64,000 bases of DNA from Cocos nucifera (Eukaryota > Streptophyta > Magnoliopsida > Arecales > Arecaceae), in assembly GCA_006176705.1 (NCBI GenBank), contig QRFJ01003049.1, positions 1-64,000 on the forward strand, in the 5' to 3' direction. Numbering within the stretch: position 1 is the stretch's first letter; each line of letters starts with the position of its first letter. Below are positions 44,104-57,462 of this stretch, piece after piece. The translations under genes and the position numbers were made by a program. The notes beneath the pieces were generated by a model that was not told the origin of the DNA, did no database searches, and worked only from the letters and a program-made list of their open reading frames with translations.

Positions 44104-46600
44104 TGTTAGAAATTATGTCCCAAAGTCAATCATCAGCCTATTGATGGTTGAGATATTATAATTAATTTATTAATTAATAAAAAATATTTTGGCATCTTTT
44201 TTCATCACAAGTTTACATCTTCTAATGAACTCCATTATTGTGATAAAGTTCTTAGGACTATTTAGTTTCGATAAAGAGAAGATTTATCGATTAGTCCTTA
44301 AATTTATTTACGATCAAATGATAGACTGTTAATTAGGATGACAGCATCTATCGAGCATAGATCGCTATATGCCATATAGGTTGGTTATCCTTTTAACCAA
44401 GATGTGTGGAGACACTAGTATGGCATATAGATGAGATGTATGGATACATCATTATTGAATGTGATCAACTCAAGAGCATTCTACTATTGAAAATATCTCT
44501 GATGAGATATAGATATAAGTATCCCTTAGACCTGAGATCACCTCAGTGACTTGCAAGCAACTCACTGTGCTTTGGTACCGGACTAATTAAATTTTTAATT
44601 CAGTAATGGAAGGCTTCTAAGCATAGTCAAGTACTTATGAAGTCAGAGTGTGATCAAGATGGAATTGACCACTCTAAGAGTTGGAGAAGAATGTATCACT
44701 ATATTTCAATATAGCAAAACCTTGGTCAGGATAATCCATTAGATGGATTTGATATTTTGAAATACAATATGGACAACCTGATTAGAGTTGACAGTTGAAC
44801 TTTGAAGTATCCTACGAGCATTATAGTTAAGAAGATGAATTATATAGAAATTATATCTACATGGGTTCTAAGGATGGTGTTCTACACTTTCGACCTATCC
44901 GACCATCGGATATCATTGCTAGATGGTCATTTCGATTGGTACAAAAATTTATTTTTGTACTACTGGCTTAGATTCAAATCTATGAGATCACACACATTAG
45001 AGCTCATGATCTAATCGGATGGTTGATCAACGATTAAGAATCGTTATGGGTTAAACCATCAATATTATTGGTGTTTAACCTAATGCAAGTATTGTAGGAG
45101 GATCGATTAGCAATTAAATTGCTAATTGACTTAATTTAATTAAGTCAATAGACTGAGATTAAGTTTAATTAAATATAATCTAATTAGATTTAGTTTGGAC
45201 TTGATTGGATTAAGTTTAATTAATTTATTGGATAAGCCAAGTGCAAGGAAGAACTAGTCCTAGTCTAACTAGGACTCAGATTAACCCAATTTTCTAATTT
45301 GACTAAAATATAAATCAAAATTAAATATGATTTAATTTGATTTAATTAAGTTTTTAAATAAGTTAGGGCTTTATTTAATTGGGTTGGTTTAATCTTGATT
45401 TTATTTGGTTAAAAGATCTTGTTTGACCAAGTCAAAATTGGAGTTCTAGTGTGACTAGGACTCCCTATCTTCTTGCACCACCCTAGTCCCAACACCCTCC
45501 ATACCCATTTTCTAGATATTTTTCATTGAAAATCCCTGGTCCCTATCTTCTAGATTTCCACACTCTCTCTCTTCCTCCAAGTTATATTTAGAAGTTAGGT
45601 GGAAGACCAAGTCAAAGGAGGAATTGATTTTGCTTAGGATCTATGAGATAGAATCCTTGTTGACCAAAATATCTTCCCTTGAGTGCTGCCCCTTTTTTTA
45701 ATTAATTCTTCTCTTATTCCATAAAAATAATCTTCTTTTTTGTGTTCCCTCCTTTGCTGGTCCATGCCAAAAAATTATGGAGGAGGTGCCCAAGAGTTGG
45801 GCGCCCCAACAACTTCCCATGTTTGGATATTCCTAGTCTAGGAATTTGACATAACTTGGACTCTTTTTTTTTTAAATTTAATGGATGAATTTTATTATTA
45901 TTTTTTTATAAAATATAGAGCTTTGGGAGAGTTTTGGGATGTGCAAAAATTAGAGGAAGAGGATCCTTGGGCATCGGGGTTCCATAGGCACCAAACTAGG
46001 TGTCCAGGCGAGAGAAAAGAAAAGAAGAAGAGGGTCTTCTTCTAGGGCTATTTTATTTTCAATCTCTCCTCCTTTCTTTTGAGTTTTTTTAAGAGAGTCT
46101 TAGATCAACAAACTCTCATCTTCCTTCTCATATTTTGAGGAGTCTAAATTTTGAAGAAGGAAGCATCGGATCGACCATCGAAGAAGGATCAGTATAGTAC
46201 TAGCATGCTATGCTAATTTCCTACATCGGACTTCAGATTAGAGATCGTAGGCTCATGTGGATGACTCCTAGAGGTCGGATGCATGTGCAGCTTATGACTT
46301 CATCCTAAAACTTGGATCAGTAAGTTAGAACATCTAAACTTGCTTAAGTAATAGATCTGATCTATAAACTTCATAACTGCATTTGATGTAGTGTAGATCT
46401 AGGTTAATTTGATCAACCTTTTTCTTTCTTATTTGATTTTAATTTTTGATTTAATATCATATCTTAATTATATAATAAATCTAAAATTTAGATATTTACA
46501 TGATTATTTAAATAAATTTTAGATTTATTTAAGTCTTTCGCTGCAAGATCTTGAAAATGTTTCAAGATCTACTTATAAAACCCTAGATCTGATTCCTTCA
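44104..46600 (+). repeat. Copia-4 5' LTR
   Basis: 2497 bp, starts TGTTAGAAATTATGTCCC and ends GATTCCTTCA. It aligns end to end with 52297-54779. The second half is rich in AT and T-runs; a possible TATA box (TTTATAAAATATAG, about 45904-45917) is not conserved in the 3' copy. Confidence 0.92.
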
Positions 46601-46601
46601 C

Positions 46602-48351
46602 TTGGTATTAGAGCAAGGTTCTTATTACATGATTTTTATGCATATCTAGATTATTTTTTAAATTAGATCTAATTTATAATCTAATTATTAAATCTAAAAA
46701 AATAAAAAAAATAAAATATTTTAGATTGCACGGACTGCCATAAGATTATTCTGCTGTAAGGTTTATCCCTTACAGTGAATAGGTTATCCTAGTAAGTGCT
46801 GATCTAAAATATTGATCATAAAATTTTAGATTAAATCTAAAAAAATTTATGATATAATTAAAAATATTTTAATCTAATTTTAATCATCATAAATATATTA
46901 GATTTGATCTAGAAAGATTTATGACTGATTATTATTGAAACTATTTCAATTATATGAACCAGTTTAGATTAGATCTAAAGTAGTTTTATATTTATTTTAC
47001 TTGCATATTGATTATGAATCAAACATGCAACTTGATTGATAGAACCATATTATAAAAATATTTTACATATATGAAAATTATTTTTGAAAAGCCAAACCCC
47101 AACCCTCAGCCCAAAACTTAATTGAAAATTAAGAAGTTGATTGATTAGGATCTAAGATTGTGAATTGAAGATTCTAAGATACAAATCATAACACATTGGG
47201 TTAAATGGGTTAGTGGAGATTAGGTCCATTAATTGGGTTAGACCTAGGGTTAGATTAAAGAATGAACTTAATTAGAGAATTGACTAAATCCAATTAATTA
47301 TTATCTTAGATTAGGTCAAGGATTCTCTAGATCAATTATAATAGTTGTAATTGGTCAAGTCCATGTCTTTAACAAGATCCAAGATGGACTTGATTCTTGG
47401 CTACACGGTCTAGTACGAACTATTAGGTTGATCTAATTGAAACTAATTAGCCCAGTTGGTGTCTAAGGTAAATCAGACCAGTGGTTTTTAATTGGCAGCT
47501 CACTTACCTAGCCATTTTTTATGGTATCTAAGGCAAGCTTGGCAGACCCTTTCACTGATTGAACTTACCTAACCTCTTGGTGAGATTATGTTTTGATCGG
47601 ATTGCTTGACTATTTGAGCTAACCCATATCAACTAGGTAAATCAGTTTGATTGATTTAGATGCTCCTAGACCAATCTATTAATGGTCTCCCTTAAGCTGA
47701 CTTGGTGAAGTTAGTGGAAGGATCATGACAAGCTGGTTAATCTAACCTACTCACTTTTATAAATAAATTTTTTAAAATTATTAGGTTTCTAAAATAAAAT
47801 AGTTATATGATAACTGGATCATAGCCTCTCATTAAAGTGGATAATAATGAGTCCATCAGTTGGATAATCATTGGAGGCCCAAAGGCCTGGTGCTTATTGG
47901 TTGATGGAATTATCATTCATTATATGATCTCTTGGATACATCTTTCTAAATGGTGGTTAGGTGGGCCAACCAAAGTTAAGCCTGATCATTCATTGGTTAG
48001 ATGGGCCAAGTATGGTCATGTTAATGGTTGGACCTAATTGAACCTTTTTCTGAGAAGGCCAAAGCCAATTGATCAGGATCTGAGGCAAAATTTAATTACT
48101 AAAAATTATTTAAAGAAATAATTGGTTATGAATCTATCCTTAGATGTACATGGATGGGCCAACCAAAGTTGGACTTGTGTACAGTCTATATGGATTCTAG
48201 TACCCACTAAGAAATTAGGATAATTCCTCGAATTAGAGGTAGAGGCTATCAATTCGAATAAAATAGTAGGAGAAACCTTTTGATTAAAGTCTAAATCTTT
48301 AGGTTTAATGAATCAATTACTAATTAGATTTTGATTTTTCTTTATGCAGAC
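46602..48351 (+). other. Copia-4 primer-binding site and untranslated leader
   Basis: TTGGTATTAGAGC (46602-46614) is the primer-binding site, a variant of the initiator tRNA-Met complement. The following 1.7 kb up to gag is AT-rich with no credible open frame. Confidence 0.75.
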
Positions 48352-49195
48352 ATGGCCACTTCTCTATCACTCTGATCATTATTGAATAATGATAAGTTGG
48401 TGGGATCCAACTTCGGTAGCTGGTACCAAAAATTGAAGATTATTCTGGAGCATGAACGGATCTTAAATGTGCTGACAGATTCTGCACCTGAGGAGTCAGC
48501 TGCTAATGCACGTAGAACAATCAGAGATACTTATCAAAAGTGACTCAGTGATCGAACCATGGTGTGCTGCATTATGCTGGCTGCGATGAGTGACAAGTTC
48601 AGTCGTAAGTTTGAGACAACTTAGCCAAACGAAATGCTCCAAGTGTAGGAGGATTCTTTTGGCACACCCGATGACGTTGAGAGGCATAATTCAATGCCAG
48701 AATGCAGGATGGTGCCTCTATCACTGATCATGTATTATACATGATCGAACTGATAGAATGCTTGAGCAAGCTCGGCTTTTTCTTGCACAAACAACTTGAA
48801 AAAAATGCAATACTGAACTCGCTGCCCAAGTCTTATCTCACATTCCTTACACATTATAGAATATCAAAGCCTGAAGTGGACTTCCACGGGTTACTAGGAT
48901 TATTTTAGAACTTTAAGAAGGATCACCAACTCCATAAGAAGTCGGTGAACTTAGTGGGAGGTTCGTCTTCTCGTTCTCGATCCTTTAGGAAAGAAAAGAA
49001 GAACAAGAAGAAGAAAGCTAAGAAGATGCATGTCCATGCTAGGACATCTGTGTAGGCTCAAACCCCAAAGACCAAGCCAGATAAGAGTCAAGCCGAATGC
49101 TTCTTTTGCAAGAAGCGGAGGCACTGAAAGAGGAACTATCCTCAGTATATTGCCTTCCTGGATCCGAATAGGCAGAGAAAGAAGTAAGCTATTGC
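48352..49195 (+). pseudogene. Copia-4 gag, decayed
   Basis: ATG at 48352 starts a frame like other Copia gags (VGSNFGSWYQKLKIILEHER..). Stops interrupt it at about 48373, 48541 and 48622. The zinc knuckle near 49099-49140 reads CFFCKKRRH, then a stop, then KRNY: tryptophan became a stop and the last cysteine became tyrosine. Confidence 0.82.
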
Positions 49196-49199
49196 TGGG

Positions 49200-52100
49200 C
49201 AAGGTATTTATATGATAACTCCTTGCAATTTCTTTATTTGTGATATTATTGAATGGGTATTAGATACTGGTAGCCCTTACCATATTTGTAATTCGTTGCA
49301 GGGGTTGTAGGTCAGTAGAAGATTTGAGCAAGATGAGAGATTCCTGAATGTTGGAGATGGAAGATTAGTTCTAGTTCTAGCTTTAAAAATTTTGAAACTT
49401 GTATTTGAATCTCATACCATTGTTCTTAGTGATTATCATTTCTATCCTAGTTTTCTTTTAAATATCATTTTTGTAGGCCTTTTGGCCATGAACAATTATG
49501 AAATTTTAATAAAAAAATAAGTTTGTAATGTCATTATGAATGATGTTACTGCTTTCTATGGACAATTGAATAATGATGTATATATATTATCATAATCTGT
49601 TAATGTAGTCTATTCTATTGGCAAGCACTCTAGATTAGATAGTGTATTAGATATCTACTTATGGCACTGTAGGCTAGGTCATATAAATAAGAATAGGATA
49701 AACAGGTTGACTCAGGAGAAAATTTTTGAAGTTAATGATTGTGAATCACTTCTAACCTATGAGTTCTGTCTTCTTGGTAAAATGACCAAGTCACCTATCT
49801 CTGAAAAAGATGAGAGAGCCAATGAGTTCTTAGGTCTAGTACATACTGATGCATGTGGACCAATGAGCATAAGTGCTAGAGGTGGATATGTCTATTTCAT
49901 CACTTTCATAGATGGTCTATCCAGATATGGATATGTCTATCAGAAGAAACATAAGTTGGATTCTTTTGAAATGTTCAAATGATTCTGAAGTAAAGTAGAA
50001 AAATAAACTGGAAAGAGTATAAAAACTCTTCGATTTGACCGAGGAGGAGAATATCTTTCTGATGAGTTTCTTACATATCTAGGAGAGAATGGAATTCTCT
50101 TCCAATAGACTCCTTTTGGAACACCACAGCATAATGGTGTGTCTGAAAGAAGGAATCAGACTCTATTTGTCATGGTCCAATCCATGATAGGATTTGCTAG
50201 CTTGTCGATATCCTTCTGGGGATGTACACTCGAATCGATTTGTTATCCATTAAATAGGGTTCCAAGTAAGTCTATAGTCAAAATCCCATATGAGATATAG
50301 ATAGGACGTAAGCCAGCACTTTCACACCTTAGGATTTGGAGGTGCTTGGCTTATGTCAAATGATTAGTTACAGACAAACTTAGACTTAGGTCTGAAAAGT
50401 GTACATTCATAGGATACCTAAAAGAGACCAAAGGATACTATTTCTACCATGCTGATGAATAAAAGATGTTTGTCAGCCTTAGGACAATCTTTTTTTGGAA
50501 AAGGAGTTCCTTGATGAAAAAACTGTTGCCTTTAATGTTGAACTTGATGAAGTTCAACAGGTAGAAAGTCCAACACAAAATATTGAACCTAAGTCGAATT
50601 TGATCAGATCAGATCCAAAGCCTAGTAAATCCACACCATTAAGATGATCCGACAGAGTACCCTGCCATCCGGATAGATACTATGGATTCTTGATCTAGGA
50701 TGGTGATCCCATCGAATTCGATGAGAACGATGAGGACCCAATCACTTATATGAATGTGATAAAGAGATCTAACTCTAAGAAATGGCTAGAAGCCATGAGA
50801 TCCGAAATGGATTTCATGAAGGTCAATGATGTATGGACATTAGTTGACCCACCTAAAGGGGTTAAATCCATTGGATGTAAATAGGTCTTCAAAAGAAAGA
50901 AGGGTGCAGACGAAAAGATGGAAACCTATAAAGTCCATCTGATTGCTAAGGAATATCGTTAACATTATGGTATTGACTATGACGAGACATTCTCTCATGT
51001 GGCAATGCTCAAGTCCATTCGGATCATGTTTGCCATTGTTGCCCATCTGAACTATGAGATCTAACAGATGGATGTAAAGATAGCTTTTCTAAATGGAGAG
51101 CTGACCGAAGAGGTGTATATGATACAATCTAAAGAATTCACATTCATAGATGAGTCCAAGATGTGCAAGCTTTAGAGATCTATTTATGGATTGAAGCAGA
51201 CATCTCAGAGTTGGAACATGCATTTTGATAAAGTGATCAAAACGTATGGCTTCATTAAGAATGGAGAAGAACCCTGCATTTATAAATGGGTAAATGGTCT
51301 AGTAGTGGTATTCCTTATTTTATATGTGGATGATATTCTCTTAATCGAAAATAATATTTTCGTACTACAAGGAATAAAAGTCTGATTGTTATCACAGTTC
51401 TCCATGAAGGACTTGGATGAAGCATCCTACATCCTAGGCATGAAGATCTATAGAGATAGATCTAAAAGGATGCTTGGTATATCCCAATTCACGTACATAA
51501 AAATCATGCTGAAGAGGTTCAGCATGGAGAATTTCAAAAAGGACTATCTTTCGATAGGCTAAGAATTTCTCTCTCTAAGAAGGATTGCGTATGAGTAGAA
51601 TTTCATATGCTTCGATAATGGGGTTTATTATGTATGCAATGATATATACGAGATCAGATGTGGCATACTCACTAGGAGTAGTGAGTAGATAACAGTCTGA
51701 CCCTGGAGAATATCACTGAAAGGTGGTTAAAACCATCCTTAAGTATTTGAGAAATATTAAGGACCAATGGTTGGTTTATGGTGAGTCAGATCTGAAGCTT
51801 ATGGGGTTTACAGACTCTAACTTTCAATCTGATCATGCTAATAGTAAAAGTGTGTTGGGATATATCTTTACTCTAAATGGTGGAGTTATTTGCTGAAAAA
51901 GTTCCAAACAGCATACAGTGGCTGACTCTATTTGCGAAGTAGAGTACATAGCAGCATCAAATGCAACAAAGAAAGCTATGTGGTTGAGAAAGTTCATCAC
52001 CGAGCTCAGAGTAGCACCCTCCATTGATGGTCCAGTCCTGCTCTACTGTGACAGCATTGGCACCATAGCTCAAGCAAAGAAATCGAAGGGACATCAGTGA

Positions 52101-52283
52101 ATAAAGTATATTCTATGCTGCTTCCATTTAGTCCGTGAGATCGTTGATCGTGGTGACGTTGACCTTCAGAAGATCGACGAAAAGGAGAACCTAGTCGACC
52201 CCTTCACTAAAGCCCTAGCAATTAAGAAGTTCGACAACGATAGGTCGAAGATGTGTATTAGATACTGTGTCGAGTGGCTTTGA
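49200..52283 (+). pseudogene. Copia-4 pol, decayed
   Basis: Protease VLDTGSPYHICNSLQGL (about 49258). Pre-integrase LWHCRLGHINKNRINRL (about 49660). Integrase LVHTDACGPMSISARGGYVY and FITFIDGLSRYGYVY (about 49840-49935), with GTPQHNGVSERRNQTL near 50120. RT: VNDVWTLVDPPKGVKSIGCK (about 50825), AFLNGELTEEVYM (about 51085), YVDDILL (about 51324). RNase H: ADSICEVEYIAASNA (about 51918) and the C-terminal NLVDPFTKALA, ending at the stop 52281-52283. More than ten in-frame stops and several shifts make it non-functional. Confidence 0.88.
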
Positions 52284-52296
52284 GATAAGTGGGAGT

Positions 52297-54779
52297 TGTT
52301 GAGAATTATGTCCTAAAGCCAATCGTCAGCCTGTTGACGGTTGAGATATTGTAATTAACTTATTAATTAATGAAAATATTTTGGCATCTTTTTTCATCAT
52401 AAGTTTACATCTTCCAATGAACTCCATTGTTGTGATGAAGTCCTTAGGACTATTTAGTTTTGATAAAGAGAGAATTTATCGATTAGTTCTTAAATTTGTT
52501 CACGATCAAACGATAGGCTGTTAATTAGGACGACAACATCTATCGAGCATAGATCGTTATATGCCATATAGGTTGGTTGTCCTCTTAACCAAGGTGTGTG
52601 GTGATATGGCATATAGGTGAGATGTATGGGTACATCATTATTGAACGTGACCAACTCAAGAGCATTCTGCTGTCGAGAATATCTCTGATGGGATATAGGT
52701 ATAAGTATCCCTTAGACCTGAGATCACCTCAATGACTTACAAGCAACTCACTATGCTTTGATACCAGACTAACTGAATTTCTAATTCAGTAATGGAAGGC
52801 TTCTGGGCATAGTCAAATACTTGCGAAGTCAGAGTATGATCAAGATGGAATTGACCACTCTAAGAGTTGGAGAAGAATATATTACTGTATTTCAATATAG
52901 CAAAACCTTGGTTAGGATAATCCATCAGATGGATTTGATATTTTGAAATATAATGTGGACAACCTGATCAGAGTTGACAGTTGAACTCTAAAGTGTCCTA
53001 CGAGCATTATGGTCAAGAAGATGAATTATATGAAAACTATATCTGCATGGGTTCTAAGGATGGTGTTCTACACCTTCGACCTATCCGACCATTGGATATC
53101 ATTGCTAAATGGTCACTTCGATTGGTATAAAAATTTATTTCTATGCTACTAGCTTAGATTCAAATCTATGAGGTCATACACATTAGAGCTTACGATCTGA
53201 TCGGATGGTTGATCAATGATTAAGAATCATTATAGGGTTAAACCATCAATATGATTGGTGTTTAACATAGTGCAAGTGTTGCAGGAGGATTGATTAGCAA
53301 TTGAATTGCTAATTGACTTAATTTAATTAAGCTAATAGAATTAGATTAAGTCTAATTAAATATAATTTAATTATATTTGGTCTGGGCTTGATTGGATCAA
53401 GTTCAATTGGTTTATTGGATAAGCCAAGTGCAAGGAAGAACTAGTCCTAATCTAACTAGGACTCGGATTAACCCAATTTTCTAATTTAATTAAAAAATAA
53501 ATTAAAATTAAATATAGTTTAATCTGATTTAATTAAGTTCTTAAATGGGGTAGGGCTTTATTTAATTGGATTGGTTTAATCTTGATTTTATTTGGTTAAA
53601 AGATCTTATTTGACCAAGTCAAAACTAGAGTCCTAGTATGTCTAGGACTCCCTATCTTCTTGTGCCACCCTGGTCCCAACGCCCCCCATACCTATTTTTT
53701 AGATATTTTTCATTAAAAATCTTTTTCTTCCTGATTTCCACACCCTCTCTCTCCCTCCAATTCATATTTGAAAGTTAGGTGGAAGACCAAGTCATAGGAG
53801 GAATTGGTTTTGCTTAGGATTCTATGAGATAGAATCCTTATTGACCAAAACATCTTCCCTTGAGTGCCATCCCCTTTTTTAATTAATTTTTCTCTTATTC
53901 TATGAAAATAATCTCCTTTTTTGTGTGCCCTCCCTTGCTGGTCCATGCCAAAAAATTATGGAGGAGGCACCTAAGAGTTGGGCGCCCCAACAACTTTCCA
54001 TGTTTGGATATTCCTAGTCTAGGAATTTGACCTAACTTGGACTCTTCTTTTTTCCTATTTAATGGATGATTTTTATTATGATTTTTTCATGGAATATAGA
54101 GCTTTGAAGAGGTTTGGGGTTTGCAAAAATCAGAGGAAGAGGGTCCTTGGGCATGGGGGTTCCGTAGGCACCAAACTAGGTGTCCAGGTGAGAGAAAAGG
54201 AAAGAAGAAGAGGGTCTTCTTCTAGAGCTGTTTTATTTTCAATCTCTCCTCTTTTCTTTTGAGTTTTCTTTAGAGAGTCTCAGATCAGCAAACTGTCATC
54301 TTCCTTCTTATATTTTGAAGAGTCTAAATTTCGAAGAAGAAAGCATCGGATGGATCATTGAAGAAGGATCAGCACAGTACTAGCATGCTATGCTGATTTT
54401 CTGCATCGGACTTTAGATCAGAGATCGTTGGCTCGTATGGATGACTCATAGAGGTCGGATGCATGTGTAGCTCATGACTTCATTCTCAAATCCAGATCAG
54501 TAAGTTAGAACATTTAAACTTGCTCAGGTAATAGATCTAATCTATAAACTTCATAACTGCATTTGATGTAGTGTAGATCTAGGTTGATTTGATCAACCTT
54601 TTTCTTTCTTATTTGATTTTAATTTTTGATTTAGTATCATGCCTTAATTATGTAATAAATCTAATATTTAGGTATTTATATGGTTATTTAAATAAATTTT
54701 AAATTTATTTAAGTCTTTTGTTGTAAGATCTTGAAAAGTTTTAAGATTTACCTGTGAAATCCTAGATTTGGTTCCTTCA
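52297..54779 (+). repeat. Copia-4 3' LTR
   Basis: 2483 bp, starts TGTTGAGAATTATGTCC and ends GGTTCCTTCA, followed by the target duplication TCACA. It is preceded by the polypurine tract AAGTGGGAGT (52287-52296). Confidence 0.92.
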
Positions 54780-54784
54780 TCACA

Positions 54785-56577
54785 TCCCCAAATTTAGTGA
54801 GAACACCCTCGATGGATACTGGGATCTCTTCTTCCTCCAACAGATCTTCCTCTTGAATGGATGCAATGTATGTTGGAAGTCTCCTTCTCAGCCTCTTAGC
54901 AAGCTGCATTGTCGATAGGACTCGCTGCAGAGTTCCTCTAACTCGCTTTTCTTGAACCATGTAAGGTCCGCTCGAATTCAAAACCACCACCACATCTGAA
55001 TCTACCATTACCATGGCATGTAGTTGGGTTAGCAAAGACATACCGATGACCATCTCGTAGTCATCAATAGAGGTGACCACCACTGTCACCCATCCGGTCC
55101 ATGTACCGAATTGGATCTCAATATTCTTGGTTGTTCTACTTGTAGCTACCTCTACGGAGTTGACCGCCTTGAATGTGTGCTCATCACGTTCAATCTTCAG
55201 GTTGAGCTTCTTCGCCGTTGCTAAGTTCACGAAGAAGTCAGTGGCACCCGTATCAATGAGTGCATGGAAGGTATGACCATTGATATTGACAGGTGCATAG
55301 AGTAGGCCTCATGGTCCCTTGGCCTTCAGGGCGTTGAGATTGAGTGAACCCATCCTTTGGTCGGTCTCTTGCTACTCCACCATCATAGATGCGATCTTGC
55401 CCCTCAATGGACAATCCTTCATCTTATGCAGTCCATTGCAAATGTAGCATGAGATAGTGCTGGTACCTTGCACCACCCCTTTGCCCTTCGCTTGGGAAGC
55501 ACCTCCACTTAAGGAGCCTAGATTCGAGCCTTTTCCACCTCCCTTATGACCTGATTTTGCTCCCCCACCTTTGCCCTATTTGGATGCCTGGGCTTTGGGA
55601 GCTGTGGGTTGAGTCTTGAACTCGATGAGAGCCTCCGCTTGAGCTATCACCTCATTCAAACTCTTAACTCCTCTTTGCTGCAACTCCATCTTAGCCTATG
55701 GTTTGAGCCCGTCAGGGAAGGTGAAGAGAGAGTCCTCCTAGCTGAGGTTTGGTACCTCCAACAATAATTTGCTGAACTCTCGCACATACTCACACACTTC
55801 ACCCTTTTGCATGAGTCGCCGTAGTCGTGCTCGAGCATCATCCTTAGCAAACTCGGGGAAGAATTGCTTCCGAAGTTTAGTTTGGAACTATGCCTAAGTG
55901 GTGATTGGAACAGCCCCTCGCTTCACATCGTTAGCCCGACGTCGCCACCAAAGCATTGCCACATCCCTCAAGAACATGGCCGCCGTGCTCACTTTCATGG
56001 CTTCACCCCTTACGTTGGTAACCTATAGGTATTATTCCATGATGAAAATAAAGTTATCTATCCCCTTTGCGGACCGCTACCTGTAGAACTCATGCAGCTT
56101 GGGAACATCAAGCTTGTATAGGGGATGTGTAGCCTCACTTGTGATCTCCATTATCGAGGTAGAAGAGGACACACCCAGGGAAGTTTTTTTCTTTGAAAGG
56201 TCAACCACCTATATTTGGAGAGCCTTCACTATGGTCTCCAACTCCTTATTGCGCTGCAACACTTCCTCATAGCGCCGCTCCATATCGAAGGAAATTTGAT
56301 TTAGCTGAGCAATGATCTCATCTCGAAGGATTGTATCCTTACCCTCGAGGTCCTCCACTCACCCTTCAACCTCAGCTATTTGGGCCTCACACTTTTGTAG
56401 TCGATTGTCAGTGGAGATAATCGGAGATGCAATCTATAGCCCTTGCAGGGAATCATCAACTGGATGTGCTCCAACCATTGCCGTGCCTCCTTCTGAGGCA
56501 GGATTGGGATCCAAAATCGAGGATGATGAATCCCCCATTCCCACCATAGATGCTGATGTAGGGGTCGTCCTCTTCAT
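54785..56577 (-). pseudogene. Chromovirus gag and protease (decayed)
   Basis: ATG at 56577 lies three or four bases after the primer-binding site. Gag: a Ser-rich start, a helical region likely to be coiled coil (about 56400-56230), the retrotransposon gag domain (ATHPLYKLDVPKLHEFY near 56130; FFPEFAKDDARARLRRLMQK near 55870-55810) and a zinc knuckle of the C-x2-C-x3-H-x4-C type (CYICNGLHKMKDC, 55449-55411) found in plant chromoviruses. Protease: catalytic Asp-Thr-Gly-Ala within ALIDTGATDFF near 55265-55231, followed by a long open stretch to 54785 (DYEMVIGMSLL.QLHAMV). Several stops interrupt gag. The frame is cut by Copia-4 at 54784. Confidence 0.87.
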
Positions 56578-56580
56578 TTT

Positions 56581-56600
56581 TGGTATCGCTCTAATACCAA
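56581..56600 (-). promoter_or_regulatory. Chromovirus primer-binding site
   Basis: TTGGTATTAGAGCGATACC on the minus strand, a few bases inside the 5' LTR end. It resembles the initiator tRNA-Met complement used by many plant LTR elements. The gag start codon lies directly after it, so the leader is almost absent. Confidence 0.75.
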
Positions 56601-56606
56601 CTATTA

Positions 56607-57462
56607 TGTATGAAGGGATCTTAGAGCAAATCCCAACAAAGTGCGGCTCGGTCAGCTCTTCATAGGATAGAAGAGAACCGATCAGCCTCTCTAGCGTGGG
56701 AACCTAGTCTCTATGACATAGGCCATGCCCAACAATAATAGAACACAGCAAAATGCGATACCAAAAAACATCATGAGGAAGAAAAAGAAATAAGGGGAAG
56801 AGAACTTTTATTAAATAACCACTCGCTGGTTTACAATAGAAGCTCTCCCGATCTCTTGATCTCTCATAGATACAAGAGGATCCTTAGATGATCTCTTTCT
56901 TTCCCTCTCTCTCTTGATCTCTAACCCTACCCTTGAGTGTCCTTTTATATAGGAACAACCCTAGCTAATAAGTCCCTCACGAACTCAACTCTCTAAGTAC
57001 AAGTTAAGGATAAACTCAGAATTTTCGTTCTCGTAGGACTCTACCCAGTCAGATAACTACCAAGTTCATGATCCAAACGAACTCGGATTGCAATGAAACT
57101 TGATCCGTTGGATTCGGAACATCCTTTAAGATAACTCTTTACCCACTTTGAACCAACTTTTGTGAAGTTTCCAAAATATCATACAAAGTTACATGGGTAA
57201 ACTACATTTTGTTACGCCTCATTGCACTAGCTTCTTTGCTGACCAATGTACATCTCGAGACATGTGCCCCCGGCCCCATTCTCTTGAGTACTTCTTGTAG
57301 ATCTTGTACATATTTCTCTAGGTAATTCTAGGGCTCAGATTTGGTCTCCAAGTTATCCAAATCTCAAGAGAGTGTAGTCAGACCTCAAACCCATCGAGCG
57401 ACCCGATCTGGTTTGCACCTTGACCCATGTCCGGTCCAGCTCCGATTCGAGAAGCTATGACA
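56607..57462 (-). repeat. Chromovirus 5' LTR
   Basis: 856 bp. Starts TGTCATAGCTTC at 57462 on the minus strand and ends CCCTTCATACA. TATATAAAAGG lies at 56951-56941. It differs from the 3' LTR by many substitutions, so it is an old insertion. Confidence 0.88.
56941..56951 (-). promoter_or_regulatory. Chromovirus 5' LTR TATA box
   Basis: TATATAAAAGG on the minus strand, same as at 40761-40751. Confidence 0.65.

Larger units (their letters stand above)
44104..54779 (+). mobile_element. Copia-4, full-length Ty1/Copia element with perfect TSD
   Basis: 10.68 kb. LTRs at 44104-46600 and 52297-54779, PBS-like TTGGTATTAGAGC just after the 5' LTR, a 1.75-kb leader, decayed gag-pol (48352-52283) and a polypurine tract AAGTGGGAGT before the 3' LTR. 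TCACA flanks both ends exactly (44099-44103 and 54780-54784), which proves the boundaries and a normal insertion. The LTR sequence differs from Copia-1/2/3, so this is a separate family. It is the innermost element of the nest and therefore inserted after the chromovirus. Confidence 0.95.
40420..57462 (-). mobile_element. Chromodomain Ty3/Gypsy element (chromovirus type), split by Copia-4
   Basis: LTRs at 56607-57462 (5') and 40420-41279 (3'), a primer-binding site directly after the 5' LTR, gag and protease at 54785-56577, then RT, RNase H, integrase and chromodomain at 44098-41285, and a polypurine tract AGGTGGGGAAGGG (41293-41281). Copia-4 (44104-54779) interrupts it between protease and RT. 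Without Copia-4 it is about 6.4 kb. It inserted into the Copia-3 3' LTR. The flanks TTATC (40414-40418) and TAATC (57463-57467) are a poor, shifted match for a target duplication. Confidence 0.9.
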
